From Ophiobolus disseminans (taxonomy: Eukaryota > Ascomycota > Dothideomycetes > Pleosporales > Phaeosphaeriaceae): a stretch of DNA of 64,000 bases. Made by a program: the position numbers and the translations under genes. The first letter of the stretch is position 1. Each line of letters begins with the position of its first letter. Below, piece by piece: positions 46,085-58,262 of this stretch. The notes beneath the pieces are model-generated. The model did no database searches and had not been told where the DNA came from. It saw only the letters and a program-made list of their open reading frames with translations. The DNA lies in NCBI GenBank assembly GCA_010093685.1, contig MU006220.1:1395502-1459501 (forward strand), read 5' to 3'.

Positions 46085-49000
46085 GATGATGTAAAGATGT
46101 TGGTTGTTGAAGATTTGTATTTTTTGTTGTTGGAGTTGTTAAGCTTTTGTGTTGGTTGGAAGTACTGATGCTGTGGAAGGTAGATGGAGTTGGTTTTGTT
46201 GATTAGAGAAAGGGTTGCTGAGGATAATTTATATACCCAGGTGTCCTGTGAATGTATGGCGCGCGTCATACGTGCGAACCTACGCGGAGGACAGCTGTTA
46301 ATGAGCTCCTAATATAGGAGATGACCGAGCCGCACTGTTCGTACACATTTTGTTGAATCAATCGCCGAGCCGTCGAATGGGAGAGCCAGATACAGTTCAC
46401 TAGTCGGATGCCGCGGACAATCGGTGGGCCGGGGGTGAACTTCGCCCGCATACATTCATCACCTGATGACTTCGCGATAGCCAGCGTATGCTGGTCAGCA
46501 CCAGAAACTGCTCACCCCTTCATAGTTTTTCCCTACAACTCGGGTCCACGTCCAGAAACTGACATGCAGTAGGGCGCAGCGGAACGCATCGAAGCCTTGC
46601 CACTCGGGCGGAATATCCCCTGCCCTCGAACTTCACACCTCGCTCTTGCCTGTCGCCGGCTTACTCCACTTTATTCCCACAAATGGTCTCCAGGTCCAAC
46701 TGTGAGCGCCCACGGTTGCTTCCTTGAGAAGATACAGGCGCCGTTCTAGAACTGCGCTGAAAGGTCATCGAGTCATCTTACAATGCCTGGAGGATTTGGC
46801 ATGTCTTAGAAGAGAGAGATCGATGCAGGATTCGTCATGGGTTGTATAGGATCGTTATGCTTGACGATCGCTGCTATGCATTCAGCCCTACAGCACGTCA
46901 ACCGTTCAATTCTGTCATTCGCGAGGCTTCGGCATAATCACACCTCACTCTTGGCATGCACATGCAGTCGTATATGCCGTTGACCAGGATGTGTTTGCGC
47001 CACTGAGTTCTTGGAAGGAGTCTCCTCCGTTGATCATGCGGCGCCAGCTGTATGGTAGCTTGTTTAAGTTTGTTGTCTTTTGACGCATTGCTTGTGCGAC
47101 ATACACATGTCCATGCTCACCGGAACTTCCATGCGATAAGGCAACGTGATAGCGTGCGTCTGGCTTTTGCTAGCGGATCGCAGGATGCATCCTTCATGAA
47201 CGCTTGATCGCGAGCGTCTGTACCCACCTTTGGCTGGCACAGTTGTCCGGGATTATAAACGGAGCTTGTCGCCCATTGGATCCGTAATGAAAACGGAGGG
47301 TCGGGCACTAAGCTTACCAACGCATTCCTTCTCTCATTGGCGAGGTTGAATGTGTATTTGCATCCGCCTGGTTCAAGGCAAACCCATATCTGCGCCTGGT
47401 CGGATCGAGCTGTGCAACAGAATGGTCCGAGGAGAAAACCCCTGCACATGGCGCAAGCGTTACTGAGGACGCAACGACACAGGTATTTCTTGAGAGTGAG
47501 TTTGTGTCACTCCACGCCACCGAGGGCTCGGACTCTATCTCCGAAGGAAGCGACCGTCTTTCCGCAAGTGTCTACAGACGCCACAAGCGGTGCTCGGTAC
47601 GAAGGGCGAACCTAACAACGGCAAGAGCAATGCTCCACGTTGACCGAGCCGCGTGCTGTTGTCTGGATCACGGTTGAGAGCCGGGTCTTTAGCCAGGGGT
47701 GGATCTACTGCAAGTGGCCCATTCAAGCGTTTTGGACGGCACGAGTTCAGTAGGGCGCTACTTCAAGAAGCGTATTAACGGCGCCTATCTCGACAAATCC
47801 AAAGGGATTCAGTTTGCCACAATGAGAGACGGCATATCTGGCGTTGATATTGCATCATGCAGTTAAATAGCTAAGACGAGATGGACGTAAGGCCAGAGTA
47901 AAGAGTGGCACTCGTTGGCTCTCTGCAAGCCAAAGCTCTTGACTCGTACTCGGCTACCCTTGATTTGGTCGACCTCACCTCATGCATAGCGCCTAGTCCT
48001 ACGTCCTCGCCTTAACATGGCAGTAAGTTTGGTGCGTCGGCACGAGATGGCGGTTGTCGTTAGACTAAGAATATGGCCCGCGCTCAAAAGCCGTTTGTGG
48101 GCTGAGACATAGACTGCGATAAGTGTCTCACCAGCTGGGCAACTGTGCCACTCGTCCCTGGTTGGGCTAGCTGTTCGCACTCGCCGAACGAAAGCTCACA
48201 ATCTTTCCCGTTTGCGTGTTCAAAGGGGATGCGTTATTGGTATCAGACGCGCCATACTACTAGGCTTTTGTCGATCATAGCTTGCGGGGTTTGCAGGCAA
48301 AGCTGAGCGCCAATGGCCGCCGTTGTGGTTCGAGGTCTATTCAATCGAGATCACATGCAACCAAAGCCGCGGTAGCCGTGGTGAGCGTTCGTCCTTCTGT
48401 TGATCTTTTTTGCTCGGATGCTTCCGAGTCGATAAGAAGATCTGTAGCTTACCTGGATATGCTCTAATGTCTAAGAAGCGTCGATAATTCCATGTATTGA
48501 GCGGCGAATAGAGACAGTTCGCTACCAAACAAACACCACACGCAGAATGGGGGCAGTAAAAGCTATCAGACGCTAGCATGAACAATGGGAGTATTACGCA
48601 AGGGTGGTGGCGGGCTGGACTTTTAAGCGCGCGGTATTTCTCAAATAACGCTTAGCGACAAGGCGCCTTTGGTGGGGAAGGACGCATGAAAGACGTTTCA
48701 CGTGATAGGAATGATGTGAGGCTGCATGCCCAGGTGCTTGCGCCTTAATTCAGTGTCTGACGAAGGCGGTCTGTGATTTGAGCGTCTACAGTTCGGTACC
48801 GTCGAAGAAGCCGTGACCGAAGATTGTGGTTACGGCTGCGCCAAACAGCCCGTCGCTCACAACCATGCCTGTCCGAGGATGCAGAACGATGAACGGGACA
48901 TATGTAGAAGCCGAAAATCTGCAGGGGAGACTTAATGATCTGGAAAGCTAGGATCGTCGAGAAGCGTTTCTAAGGTTGTATCCTGCATTACCTACATAGG

Positions 49001-50641
49001 TCAGACTGTTCACGAAACATGTGGCCTAGATTGATAGGCACCGTTCTGGCTGACGACCTCGGGACAAGTGGAGATGTCGGGTACGGAATCCTACCTGATG
49101 TGAGAGCGCCAAGTGCGTTGACCGCTACGCGTGATCGGTGTGCATAAAGCGGCATCTAGGGTTTGAAACAGTGCTAGAACGCACGCGATTCCCGAGTCAA
49201 CTCACGTTGTCGATTTTCAACATTCTGGCCATTCCCGCGCCTCCCACGGACATTGACGTCGAAGGGATCGTGACGCAACGGGACGTTGGAGTCTGCATTT
49301 GTCCCACCAAGCTTGACCTTGCCCGATCGGCACTAGCTGGAGATACAGTGGTCGTTCATGATCCTTCGATGCACGGTTCATGCAGTGCAAGATTAGTTCC
49401 GGCGCGTAACTTGGTAATGGTAACTGCTTTTAGCCGACTTTTCGAGATGCGTGGAAAGTTTATCTTGCATAGTTGCAATACGCCCCTCGACAGAAAACAT
49501 TTTGCGATCATCTTGCGCAAAACCCCGTGGAGCGCCTTTTCCTGCTTATGCCTCTGCCAGGTGGCAGTCTTTGATAAGTCCTATAGCTCATGTCAGCGTC
49601 CGGTCAGTTGACGCTCGTCTTAACGGGGCGAATGATGTTGTTACTGACGGAGACAGCAGGTTAGTATCCTCGCGATAAAGTTCAGTGGTTGGTTGCTTGT
49701 ACACGCTTGTGATCTATGCCCCTCCAAATTTTTGAAATGGTTTACCATGGATGTGGACGTGGACTAGATCATGCAGTAGGATGCTCCGACTTCGCGAGGC
49801 TATAAATCGTTCTCTCAGACTCCAACAACTTGCTCAGTCGGTTCATTGAGCAGAACAGGGCAAGTCTCCGAGCCATCGCCGGACGTCTCGCCCGTCAACT
49901 TCTTTGCTTGCTTTCCTCCTCTTTCTACCTCTGATGTTTCGACCTGCCGAATTGTGCACAATAGATAAATTCTGTGCATCGAATTGTAGGCTGCTACACG
50001 CCTCTGTATTTTGAATGGCCTGCAAAAGTAAGCGAATGTATCCAGAAAGAAGCGTGTCAGCTGCTGTTACATCTTTACTCTGATTGAAACGTACTTGCCG
50101 AAGTTGACCGAGATAGAAAGCCCATCTTAGGATTCGACAAACCCATTGATCTTATTCCTTCCCGTCAATCTCAATTAGCGGGACTGGACATCTCTTCCAA
50201 TTCACAGACTCTCAGTCAACATTTGGTGGCAATGCTTCGCGAGATGATAAAATTATGAAAATGAATAGTTTAAGGGGTTAAAGAGAAAATTCGCTCCGTC
50301 GCTGGTGGCTCGCGCGTGCCGAGGTCCGCGAATTCGGGTTTTGGAAGGAACCCACGAGCATGTTGACTTCATTGACACCACAAACCTCAGGCTCATCCTC
50401 ATCACATCCTCATCATACCCAAATGTTACCAGATGGAGAAAAACGAAATCATAAAGTAGAACCACGGAGTTAATGCACTCGGATGACAGTCCGGTAGTCC
50501 CCACATGATGTTTGATGATGCAATGGTATATGATCGTCTCTCGTTACTGACAGCCGCCACTCATCTTCAAACAGCTCCTTAGAGCATCCTCAGAGGCATT
50601 ATCCAAGTCAAGAACTACCGAAATCCACCAACAATAACTCA
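46085..50641. other. 4.5-kb gene-free interval
   Basis: No domain, splice-consistent model, tRNA or transposon protein seen on either strand. The longest frame (49138-49611, +, 157 codons) has no recognisable content. Base composition is normal, so this is not a RIP island. It includes the promoters of both flanking genes. Confidence 0.45.
46228..46235 (-). promoter_or_regulatory. TATA box candidate of the TauD-like gene
   Basis: Reads tatataaa on the minus strand, about 144 bp before the ATG at 46084. Position is suitable; no further support. Confidence 0.35.
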
Positions 50642-51515
50642 ATGCCTCCATCAGGTCTAGCTATCTTAATTGGTGCCGGCCCCAACACAGTCAGTGACGA
50701 CACGATCTTCTACAAGCCATCCGCAAACTCATAGATTTCCAATAGGGCACAGGCATAGCACGCATCCTCTCGTCGCTCTCCCACGGCAACTTTGCGGTCG
50801 CTCTTCTTGCGCGCCGCCCCGACGCCATAAATGCCTCCATCTCCAAGATCCACTCCTCGAACCCCGATGCCGTGCTCGAAGCCTTCCCAACCGACACTTC
50901 CAAAGCATCTCTCGAAAAGGCTTTTAGCGACATCAAATCCCACAAGAGTTTTCAGGGGCTCAAATTGAGCCTGGCAGTCTATAGCATCAAGCACTCGAGC
51001 AAAAAGCCGTTCCTAGAGGAAACGCGCGAGGACTTCGGAGAGAGTCTGGAGACATATGTCGGCGGCGCATTCACGTTCGCGCAAGAGAGCTTGAAGCGCA
51101 TGTTTGCGGATCATGGAGAGACGGGCTTAGCTGAGGGTGGAGAGAAGAAAGGCGTACGTCCTTTTCCGTCACCATCCTACTACCATGTCAACTACTAACT
51201 CCACACCAGACTATCATATTCACCGGCACCCTCGGCGCACTACGCTGCAGCGCACAATACGCCGCATACGGCGCCGGCCGCTCATCCGTCCGCCAGCTCG
51301 CGCAGTCGCTGGCACGCGAAATGAGCGAGAAGGGTGTGCATGTCGTGCACACGGTTGCGAACGGCGCAATTGCGGATGAGGACGGCGAGGATCAGAAATA
51401 CGGGAAGAAGATGAGTGCGGATGCGGTGGGCGAGACGTATCTGTGGCTGCATGGGCAGAAGCCGTGTTTGTGGACGCACGAACTGGATATGCGGCCGGCC
51501 TGTGAGAAATTCTAG
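50642..51515 (+). CDS. Atypical short-chain dehydrogenase-like protein
   Basis: SDR-fold NAD(P)-binding protein. Exons 50642-50689, 50746-51153 and 51210-51515; 253 aa. The Rossmann glycine motif GAGPNTGTGIA is completed only by splicing exon 1 to exon 2. IIFTGTLGAL and YGAGRSSVRQLAQSLA align with the SDR catalytic strand and helix. The usual Ser is replaced by Thr and the YxxxK Lys by Arg (YGAGR). Such variants exist among fungal SDR-like proteins, and some may be catalytically weak or inactive. Cofactor and substrate unknown. Confidence 0.85.
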
Positions 51516-51850
51516 ATGCCGAATCAAACCGATAAACACAAATAATTCTGGGCAAGGACGGGTAATAACTATGCCAATTAGTTTTGTACCGTCACATTCT
51601 GCGATCAATGCCAATTTGGGCATCTAAAAATTGCCGAGGGGATTAGGCTGACATGCGCTAAGACGACCCCAACTAACGTTCACCAGGTGTTCAGCTTGTT
51701 GCTTCTACCACATATTCCACGTTGCCTTACAAATGATCAAGCTTGCGCACTCGGCTGTTCTCGTTTGCTAAGATCACTAGATCTCGCTCTCGAATCCTAT
51801 TAGAATAGCCTTCACAGCCAGTACGAGAGATTTCAAGCTCGGCGTCAATC
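51516..51850. other. Intergenic, nothing recognised
   Basis: 335 bp with no coding signal; should carry the promoter of the first F-box/ankyrin gene. Confidence 0.5.
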
Positions 51851-53705
51851 ATGGTGAGCGTAATTCCAGCAAACGATACGGCAGATAGAGACCTCGAAAC
51901 CGTGTCGAAGATGAACGAACGAAATTCCATGCGCAACAACTATGCTCGACTGTGCGGAAGTCCAGATGGCGCGTCTCATCCAGACCAGTTGTCGTCCACG
52001 GAAACAGTCGCTCCTAAATCACAATCGAACCTTCTCGATCTACCTCTCGTACTCGTTCAAGATATACTTGAGCACCTCGTCCAGTGCTACACCATGCACC
52101 GCAGCACCAGCATGTCGCATTTGCTTAGTCTTCGAGTGGTCGACAGTAAGTTCTTCCACCATCCCCACCATCCCCTTCTCACCCAGCACAGAGCTCTTCA
52201 ACGCCGAGATGTCAAGATTTTTAGGCCGCAAGTTCCACTCGTGGATAGACCGAGATCGCAACCGCTGTTTGTGGACGGCACCACATCCGTTCCTCGCCCA
52301 CTTGCTCCACCACTACATTGGCGAACACGACAGGAAAACTAGCAACTTCGCAACGCGCATGCACGCCGCAATCGATTGTATAATGCAGCAGCTGCAGCTT
52401 GTCAACACTCCGAAAAAGCGCCACGAAGTGCTGTCCGCCGTCTGTAGCGCTCTGGCACGGCGACCCTTTCAGCGCTACCATGACATGAGCTACAGCCCCA
52501 CTGCCCAGTTTCTCCAGGATGCCAAACCCATCGCATTCATCGTGGCTCTCATGACACCGTACGAGGCCGTGGTGCAGCGCATGCTGGCCAAACTCCCAAG
52601 CGAAATGATCACCAATGCGAAGGCATGGGTCTTCGGCACACCGCTGGAAGTGATGATTTCCCTTGGCGACACAGACCACGTTAGATTGTTGCTCAACCAC
52701 GGTGCATGGCTGGAAACTACCTCGGCGGACCGCGCATTGGAAAAGGCGGCACAGATGGGACATGCAGACACAATTGAGCTGGTCCTACAGACTATGCTTG
52801 CGAATCCAACGGATGCTTCTTCGACATTGCAGATGTATGGGAGAGTCGCACACGCCGCGGCGCAATATCAGCAATGGGATATAGTGACGCGGGTGCTCGA
52901 CCGACATAAAAAGCAGTGGCATCATTCTAGTCTGATCGCATACACGTACAGTATCTGCTGCCGGGCCGCTCGCTTCGGAAAAGATGACGTTGTGTATAAG
53001 ACTATATGCAGATTTGAAGTTATGTCCATGATTGACAGATCTCCGCTGCACGAAGCAGCGCTTGGGGGGCATCTTAGTACGTGCAAACGCCTTGCTGAAC
53101 CGGGCGCGCTGCCCAGCGACATAGATCTCAGTGCGCAGACAGAAGAGTTGGCGCGCTGTGTAGCCAAGGGCGGGAGCGTGGATGTGTGTGAGTTTCTGCG
53201 ACCGCTGGGTCTCTGGAAACTGTGGGAAGAGATACATTTCCTGCCTATAGCGGCAGAGACAGGCAATCTTGCGTTTGCGAAGTTCGCGGTAAAAAATGGG
53301 TGTGACAAGGACCGAGGGAAGATGCATTACAAGAAAAAGTTCACGCGGGACTCGGCGCGCGAGATTCGATATCCAGAGGATTTACGTCGCTTTGCTCTGT
53401 GGCGAGGTATCGTCTCGGGCCATTTGGATATTGTGCGCTGGCTTGTTTGTGAGGTTGGCGTGCCGGTGCGCAAGGATCCGGAGCAGGAAGAGATGGAACT
53501 TCTACCGCTCGATCTCGCGATCAGTACTGGTAGAAAAAACATAGTCGCGTTGCTCGAGAACTTGGGTGCTGAACAAGGTCCTGCCAGGACTCTGGAAGAA
53601 TGCGCACATTGGCAGCAATGGGCGGTCGAGACGATGTTGTACTATCAGAATGCGCTACGCTTGCGGATTGACTACAACAAGAAGTTAGCGTGTGAGAAGT
53701 TTTAA
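51851..53705 (+). CDS. F-box-like/ankyrin-repeat protein, copy 1
   Basis: Exons 51851-52145 and 52192-53705; 602 aa. Residues about 60-78 read NLLDLPLVLVQDILEHLV, an F-box-like core that in other proteins binds Skp1 of SCF ubiquitin ligases. Degenerate ankyrin-type helices follow: WVFGTPLEVMISLGDTDHVR, LLLNHGA, SPLHEAALGGHLSTCKRL, LPIAAETGNLAFAKFAV, and IVSGHLDIVRWLV. The 46-nt intron splits a codon in phase 1. No signal peptide or membrane segment. A substrate-receptor role in protein turnover is inferred from architecture. A paralogue follows directly downstream. Confidence 0.82.
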
Positions 53706-54055
53706 TATCTGGAGCTACGGTACGCTTCTAAAAAGGACAGTATTTATGTTCTGCATGTCTCATTTAAAGACGGGCGGTGAATGCCTGAAGAATCGCCAAG
53801 AAAAACAGGCAGATGCAGCGAGCTAGGGACTGTGCCGCATAAAGAAATGCGGATGTTCAGGTACTTGAGACCAGCGCATGTCTGTCTTCTTTTCAAACCA
53901 CGTCCCCCACGTTTCAATCTTCGAAAAACCTATGTACCGTCGATTGACCGATTTTTCTGCTCGCTACCATCGCGACCATTGATTGGTCTGCCCAGTAAGA
54001 CAACAAGCCTGGTACTCTTGGGGCATGACCACGGCGTGTGTCTTCAGAGTAAGAT
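53706..54055. other. Spacer between the tandem paralogues
   Basis: 350 bp. A frame open from 53781 (146 codons) shows no similarity to either paralogue and is taken as chance. Should hold the promoter of copy 2. Confidence 0.45.
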
Positions 54056-55976
54056 ATGCAAGTCAAGGCCAGAAAGGGGGCGAGCGAAGACGCACTCCAA
54101 GTACAAACGGCAACGCGGGAGCTCAGCATACAGGACCAGCCAGAAAATGCATGCGTACATTCGGACCGCACATCAAACGATCCGCGCCAAGTCGACTACA
54201 CAATATCCAAAGAGAGCGTAGCAGCCAAGCCGTCCTTGAAGCTACTTGACTTGCCAATTGTACTTATTCAAGACATACTCCAAAACCTCGTCCGCGACGT
54301 TCTCAACTGTATCAACAGGCACGACTGGCGCGAGACCACCAACATCTGGCAGCTCGTCAGTCTGCGAGAAGTAAATAGTACGTTGCATCGTGAATGCCCT
54401 CGGATCCTTGCCACTCTGACCTCAAACAGAGTTCTTTGACAGCGAGATCACCCGTTTCTTAGGCCGCAACTTCATGCATTGGGACGAGGATGATTGTACG
54501 AGATGCATGAACAAGGCGCCGCGAGGGTACTACATTCGTCTGCTGCAGAGTTGCATAGGCGAGCGCGACAGAGGGACGTGTGCGTTTGTGACGAGAATGC
54601 ACAGTGTCATTGATCTCTTGATGCGGCGGTTGGAAGAGTTGGAAATGCCAAAGGAACGCTTGGAAGTACTCCATCACCTTTGTTGTGCGTTATCAAAGCG
54701 TCCATGGCAGCGCTACTTGTTCGTTGGTCGTGATCTGAAGCAATGGGATCCGCTGCAAACGGCCATCATCGTGGCGATGGTGGCGCAGTATGATGGGGCG
54801 ACGGACCTCATGCTCGAAGGTCTGCCTGTTTCGTCCCTGGACACCAAGGCATGGGATTTCGGCACGCCACTCGATATGGCCATCGTTACTGGGAACACTG
54901 TCCATGCCGAGAAGTTGTTGGGCCATGGTGCGACCCTGGACCTTGACCAGTACAAGTCAACTTGTTGGTCACTGGTATGTGCAGCCAAGGAGGGTTATTC
55001 ACAGGTAATCCGACGCATGTTCCGAGATGTACCACCAGACTGTTGGGATCACGGCACTCTGAGCAATATGGCTAGGGTGGCAGAGCGTGCTGCTGCAAAT
55101 TGTCGATGGGATGTCGTGTCGCATCTGTTACACCACCTGCATGGCACGAGATGGAAACGTCACGGCGAGCCGCACTACTTTCCGAGTATCATTTGCCAGG
55201 CAGCAAAATATGGGCAGGTTGGCCTTGTAGAGGATCTACTAGCCGTAGAGCTGGAGCACACTCAAGGAGATCGCCCCTTTTGGTCCGGGTGGGGCCGCAG
55301 GTACCCGTTGCGTGAAGCAGCCGGCGGTGGCCAACTCGACATCTGCAACATGCTCTTTGAAAAAGGTATAAGGCCACAAACTACAACAGATGTCGCCCCA
55401 GAAGCGCAAATGCTCGCACGATATGTCGCACGTGGTGGTAGCGTCGCCGTATACCGACTTCTGAAGCCGCGCAAGTTCTGGACGCCGGCGCATGAGATCC
55501 ATTTTCTTCCGATCGCTGCAGACTATGGGCATCTCGAGTTCGCAAGATTTGCTATTGAGAATGCGTGTGACCAGCACCCCAAACAGAGATCTCGAGCCCC
55601 GGCTGTCGTACTAGAGCAGCGCAGGGCGATCCGATATCCAGACGACATACGGTACTTTGCTCTCTGTCGAGCCATAGCATCAGGGCATTTGCACATCGTG
55701 CACTGGCTAATCGAAGACGTCGGTGTGGATGTGGCTAAGCTTGCATTCTCTCCTCTTTTCCCCATGGACATCGCCGCCGCTGCTGATAACAAGGAGGTGG
55801 TTGAACTGCTCTTGAATCTGGGTGTGAGTCCAGCGTCGACAAATACCTCGGAGGAGGTTCTACAGTGCAAGATGGAGGTTGTGAAGACCTTGGATACGTA
55901 TCGAGAAGCGCTGTGCTTACAAAAAGATTACACGGCGCGGTGGTATCGGTCAACTCCTTGGGGCAGGTGTGACTGA
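54056..55976 (+). CDS. F-box-like/ankyrin-repeat protein, copy 2
   Basis: Paralogue of the upstream gene. Exons 54056-54377 and 54430-55976; 622 aa. Same order of text: F-box-like core KLLDLPIVLIQDILQNLV, then RFLGRNF, KRPWQRY, WDFGTPLDMAIVTGNTVHAE, KLLGHGA, YPLREAAGGGQLDICNML, HEIHFLPIAADYGHLEFARF, IRYPDDIRYFALCRAIASGHLHIV. The intron (52 nt) lies at the same place and phase as in copy 1, so the pair arose by duplication of an intron-containing gene. Identity is only moderate, which means an old duplication. The N-terminal 60 residues differ from copy 1, and the start is the first ATG in frame. Confidence 0.82.
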
Positions 55977-56089
55977 TAGCTCATCGCTAAGCCTTTACTC
56001 GCAAGCATGGAGGTACACTACTTTGTGGTTGCAATGACTCTAATTGACACCAAATCATTAGCTATGCCACCAAACTCTAGAACGATATC

Positions 56090-57356
56090 TCAACAGAACT
56101 TGTCGTCTTTCTGACCCCTTCTCATCAACTGGCCACAGATTTGCTCTCCAACTTCAACCCCTTCCTGGACAAATTTGAACCAGTATTCTGCCCTATTCTT
56201 CTCTTTCCCGGCCCCAGTTTCGATGTACTCAAAGACTGCAGCTTCCCAATCCTTCCGTTCCTGGTGATTTTTTGACAACACCTGATCCAACCATTCCGTA
56301 GTTTCTCGATCTGGATTGAGGAACAACAAAGCACCAAGAAGAGACCTCCGCGCGCTGAAGCCCACTCTGATACGCTCAATATCCAAGCCACAAATATACC
56401 GCAGCCAATCCACGGCACTTCGCTCTGGTGCATATAGATACGTCATGACGAACGCACAAAAGGCTATCCAGAGTGTTATCATGAACGCGTCCCAGGACTG
56501 TCGAGCACACGACGCGATAGCCAGTGTCCATTGACACACCGCACATAGCCTGATCACCCAGCAAGCAAATAACTGGTGCCTCGGTGGGTGAGCTCGTAGC
56601 AACGGCCGATTCAGCAAGCCATTGACTGCGTTCTTTGGGCCATAAAAAGCCCCCCATTCTGCGCTATTCAAGCTATTCGTCGCGATTCCTAATCGGGTAC
56701 TGTCTCCTGGTTCTTCGAGGTTGATAAGCCCGCGCGCCTCTCCACCGAACTTCAAATTTACGGCAAAGCCGGTGACGGGCATGAGCAGAAGGTAGCCAAA
56801 GGCGATGTAGAGCGCGCTGGCGGCACTAGTGGCTAGTAACACGGCCCAGGTAGTCCACCCGAAGAGCGACACCAAAGCGTAGAGCGGGGACGCGCCGGAA
56901 AAGAGCCTTTCCGCATCCTCTTGCGGCTTTCGTTCGAAGCGGAAGTTGCTTGATCACAAACAGATCCAAAACATTTGTTCTCGCTTTTCTACCGTACTTG
57001 GGGACTCTGAGGTTTTCAATCTTCGTCTGCACCTTGAGGCCTTGACTCAACAACCGAATAGTCGTAGGTGCACTGCTGGGATATGCATTTCCAAATTTGC
57101 AATCCATGCAGTAGAGAACGGGTGCACGTCCGTCTCGATCGAGGCAACACGCGTCCGTTGTATCTTCTTCGGAAAGCAGCAGGCGCGCCCCTTTTGGAGT
57201 CAAAGGCCAATTCCAGTATGGGCAGAATCCGCTGAGCTCGAGGATGTGTAGCTTCTTCTCAACGTCGACGAACTTGAGGAGAGCTGCGAGAGGCAGGATG
57301 TTTGCGAGCTGTTGGCCCCAAGTCGCAAGCGTTGGGAAGTAAATATATTGAGGCAT
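56090..57356 (-). CDS. Multi-pass membrane protein, function unknown
   Basis: Exons 57356-56998 and 56948-56090 joined in phase 2 across a 49-nt intron; 405 aa. Hydrophobic segments: YFPTLATWGQQLANILPLAALL at the start, TTWAVLLATSAASALYIAFG running into LLLMPVTGFAV, LFACWVIRLCAVCQWTLAIA, and FMITLWIAFCAFVMTYLYA. The C-terminal 100 residues are charged and cytosolic in character. No family recognised. The frame is open to 57413 upstream. A coding-looking frame at 57389-57813 could be its 5' exon, but no splice pair with matching phase was found. Confidence 0.68.
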
Positions 57357-57388
57357 TGTTCCAAGATTGTTTCTGGATGAGGTAAGAA

Positions 57389-57813
57389 TTTGAAAGGAGA
57401 TGCTGGTGTTCACACAATTGTGCCTCTCTGCTCGAGGCCTTCACTTTCATACCTGATTTCGTTGCGCATTTGGAAAGCGTCTCGATGTTAATCGACTCCT
57501 GCACCTGGTCGATAAGGAAGAGCGATTCTCGCACCTCAAGGCGTAGCACAGCCTTGCCTGCGGTTAGGTTCATGCATATTGTTGTCTGAATTCTCCTCTT
57601 CGCTTGAGCGACCAACGCTAGTTTTCGAAATATCTCACGATGGTGGAAACCCACAGGAAATGCACACATTTGCACTGTCGACTGGAGGACTTCTGGTGGA
57701 GCATCCCGTGTCAGCCTGGCGATCCTGGAAGAGATACGTCTAAGCGAGTTGTAACTGAGCGTATAATCTCCACAACAAAAAGATAGCCTTGCCGCTTGCG
57801 CCTTGATTCTGTC
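57389..57813 (-). pseudogene. Unplaced coding-looking frame upstream of the membrane protein
   Basis: A frame bounded by stops reads like real protein (SYNSLRRISSRIARLTRDAP, then QMCAFPVGFHHREIF, then RESLFLIDQVQESINIETLS). Its first ATG is only at 57669. It ends at a good donor (gtatga, phase 1) near KCATKS, but the downstream acceptors need phase 2. So it is either a 5' exon with an unseen small exon between, a separate gene, or a gene damaged by a frameshift. Unknown family. Confidence 0.4.
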
Positions 57814-58262
57814 GTTCTCTTATTTTTCTGCCTTGTGACCTTTGACGCCTAGGTACCTAGGCACGCTGGATGCGTCGAATGCACAGGTGAGCATCGAAGT
57901 ATTGAGTTCACCCAACCCGCAGCCTGAAGAGTCCAAGACCAATTACGACCCTACTCGTTGAATGATTTCAGCCATACCATCGGTTGACAACGTGTCAAAC
58001 ACGCATTCGCTTGTGATCGGCGGAGGTGCATCATGCATTCAGTGTGCAGCGCAGTGCGCCTTCCGGTCAGCATAACATGTTTTTGCGTGGTAGAGCTGCA
58101 GAATTGCTCACCGGAATTAAGCCTAGATTGTATGCCGCTCGCGTTGGATGCGACCAGCGTATACGGATGTTATAAATTTCAGCGCATTCTGCATAGAATG
58201 CTTCATTCTGCTTTCAGCCTTATCAAGATCTAGCCGCGTTTGCTATACCATTGGAGTCCGCC
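57814..58262. other. Intergenic, nothing recognised
   Basis: 450 bp without a supported gene; lies between divergent coding stretches. Confidence 0.4.

Noticed and set aside
49138..49611. 157-codon plus frame in the gene-free interval
   Set aside because: No recognisable motif, and its mixed Cys-rich text looks like chance; no splice signals extend it.
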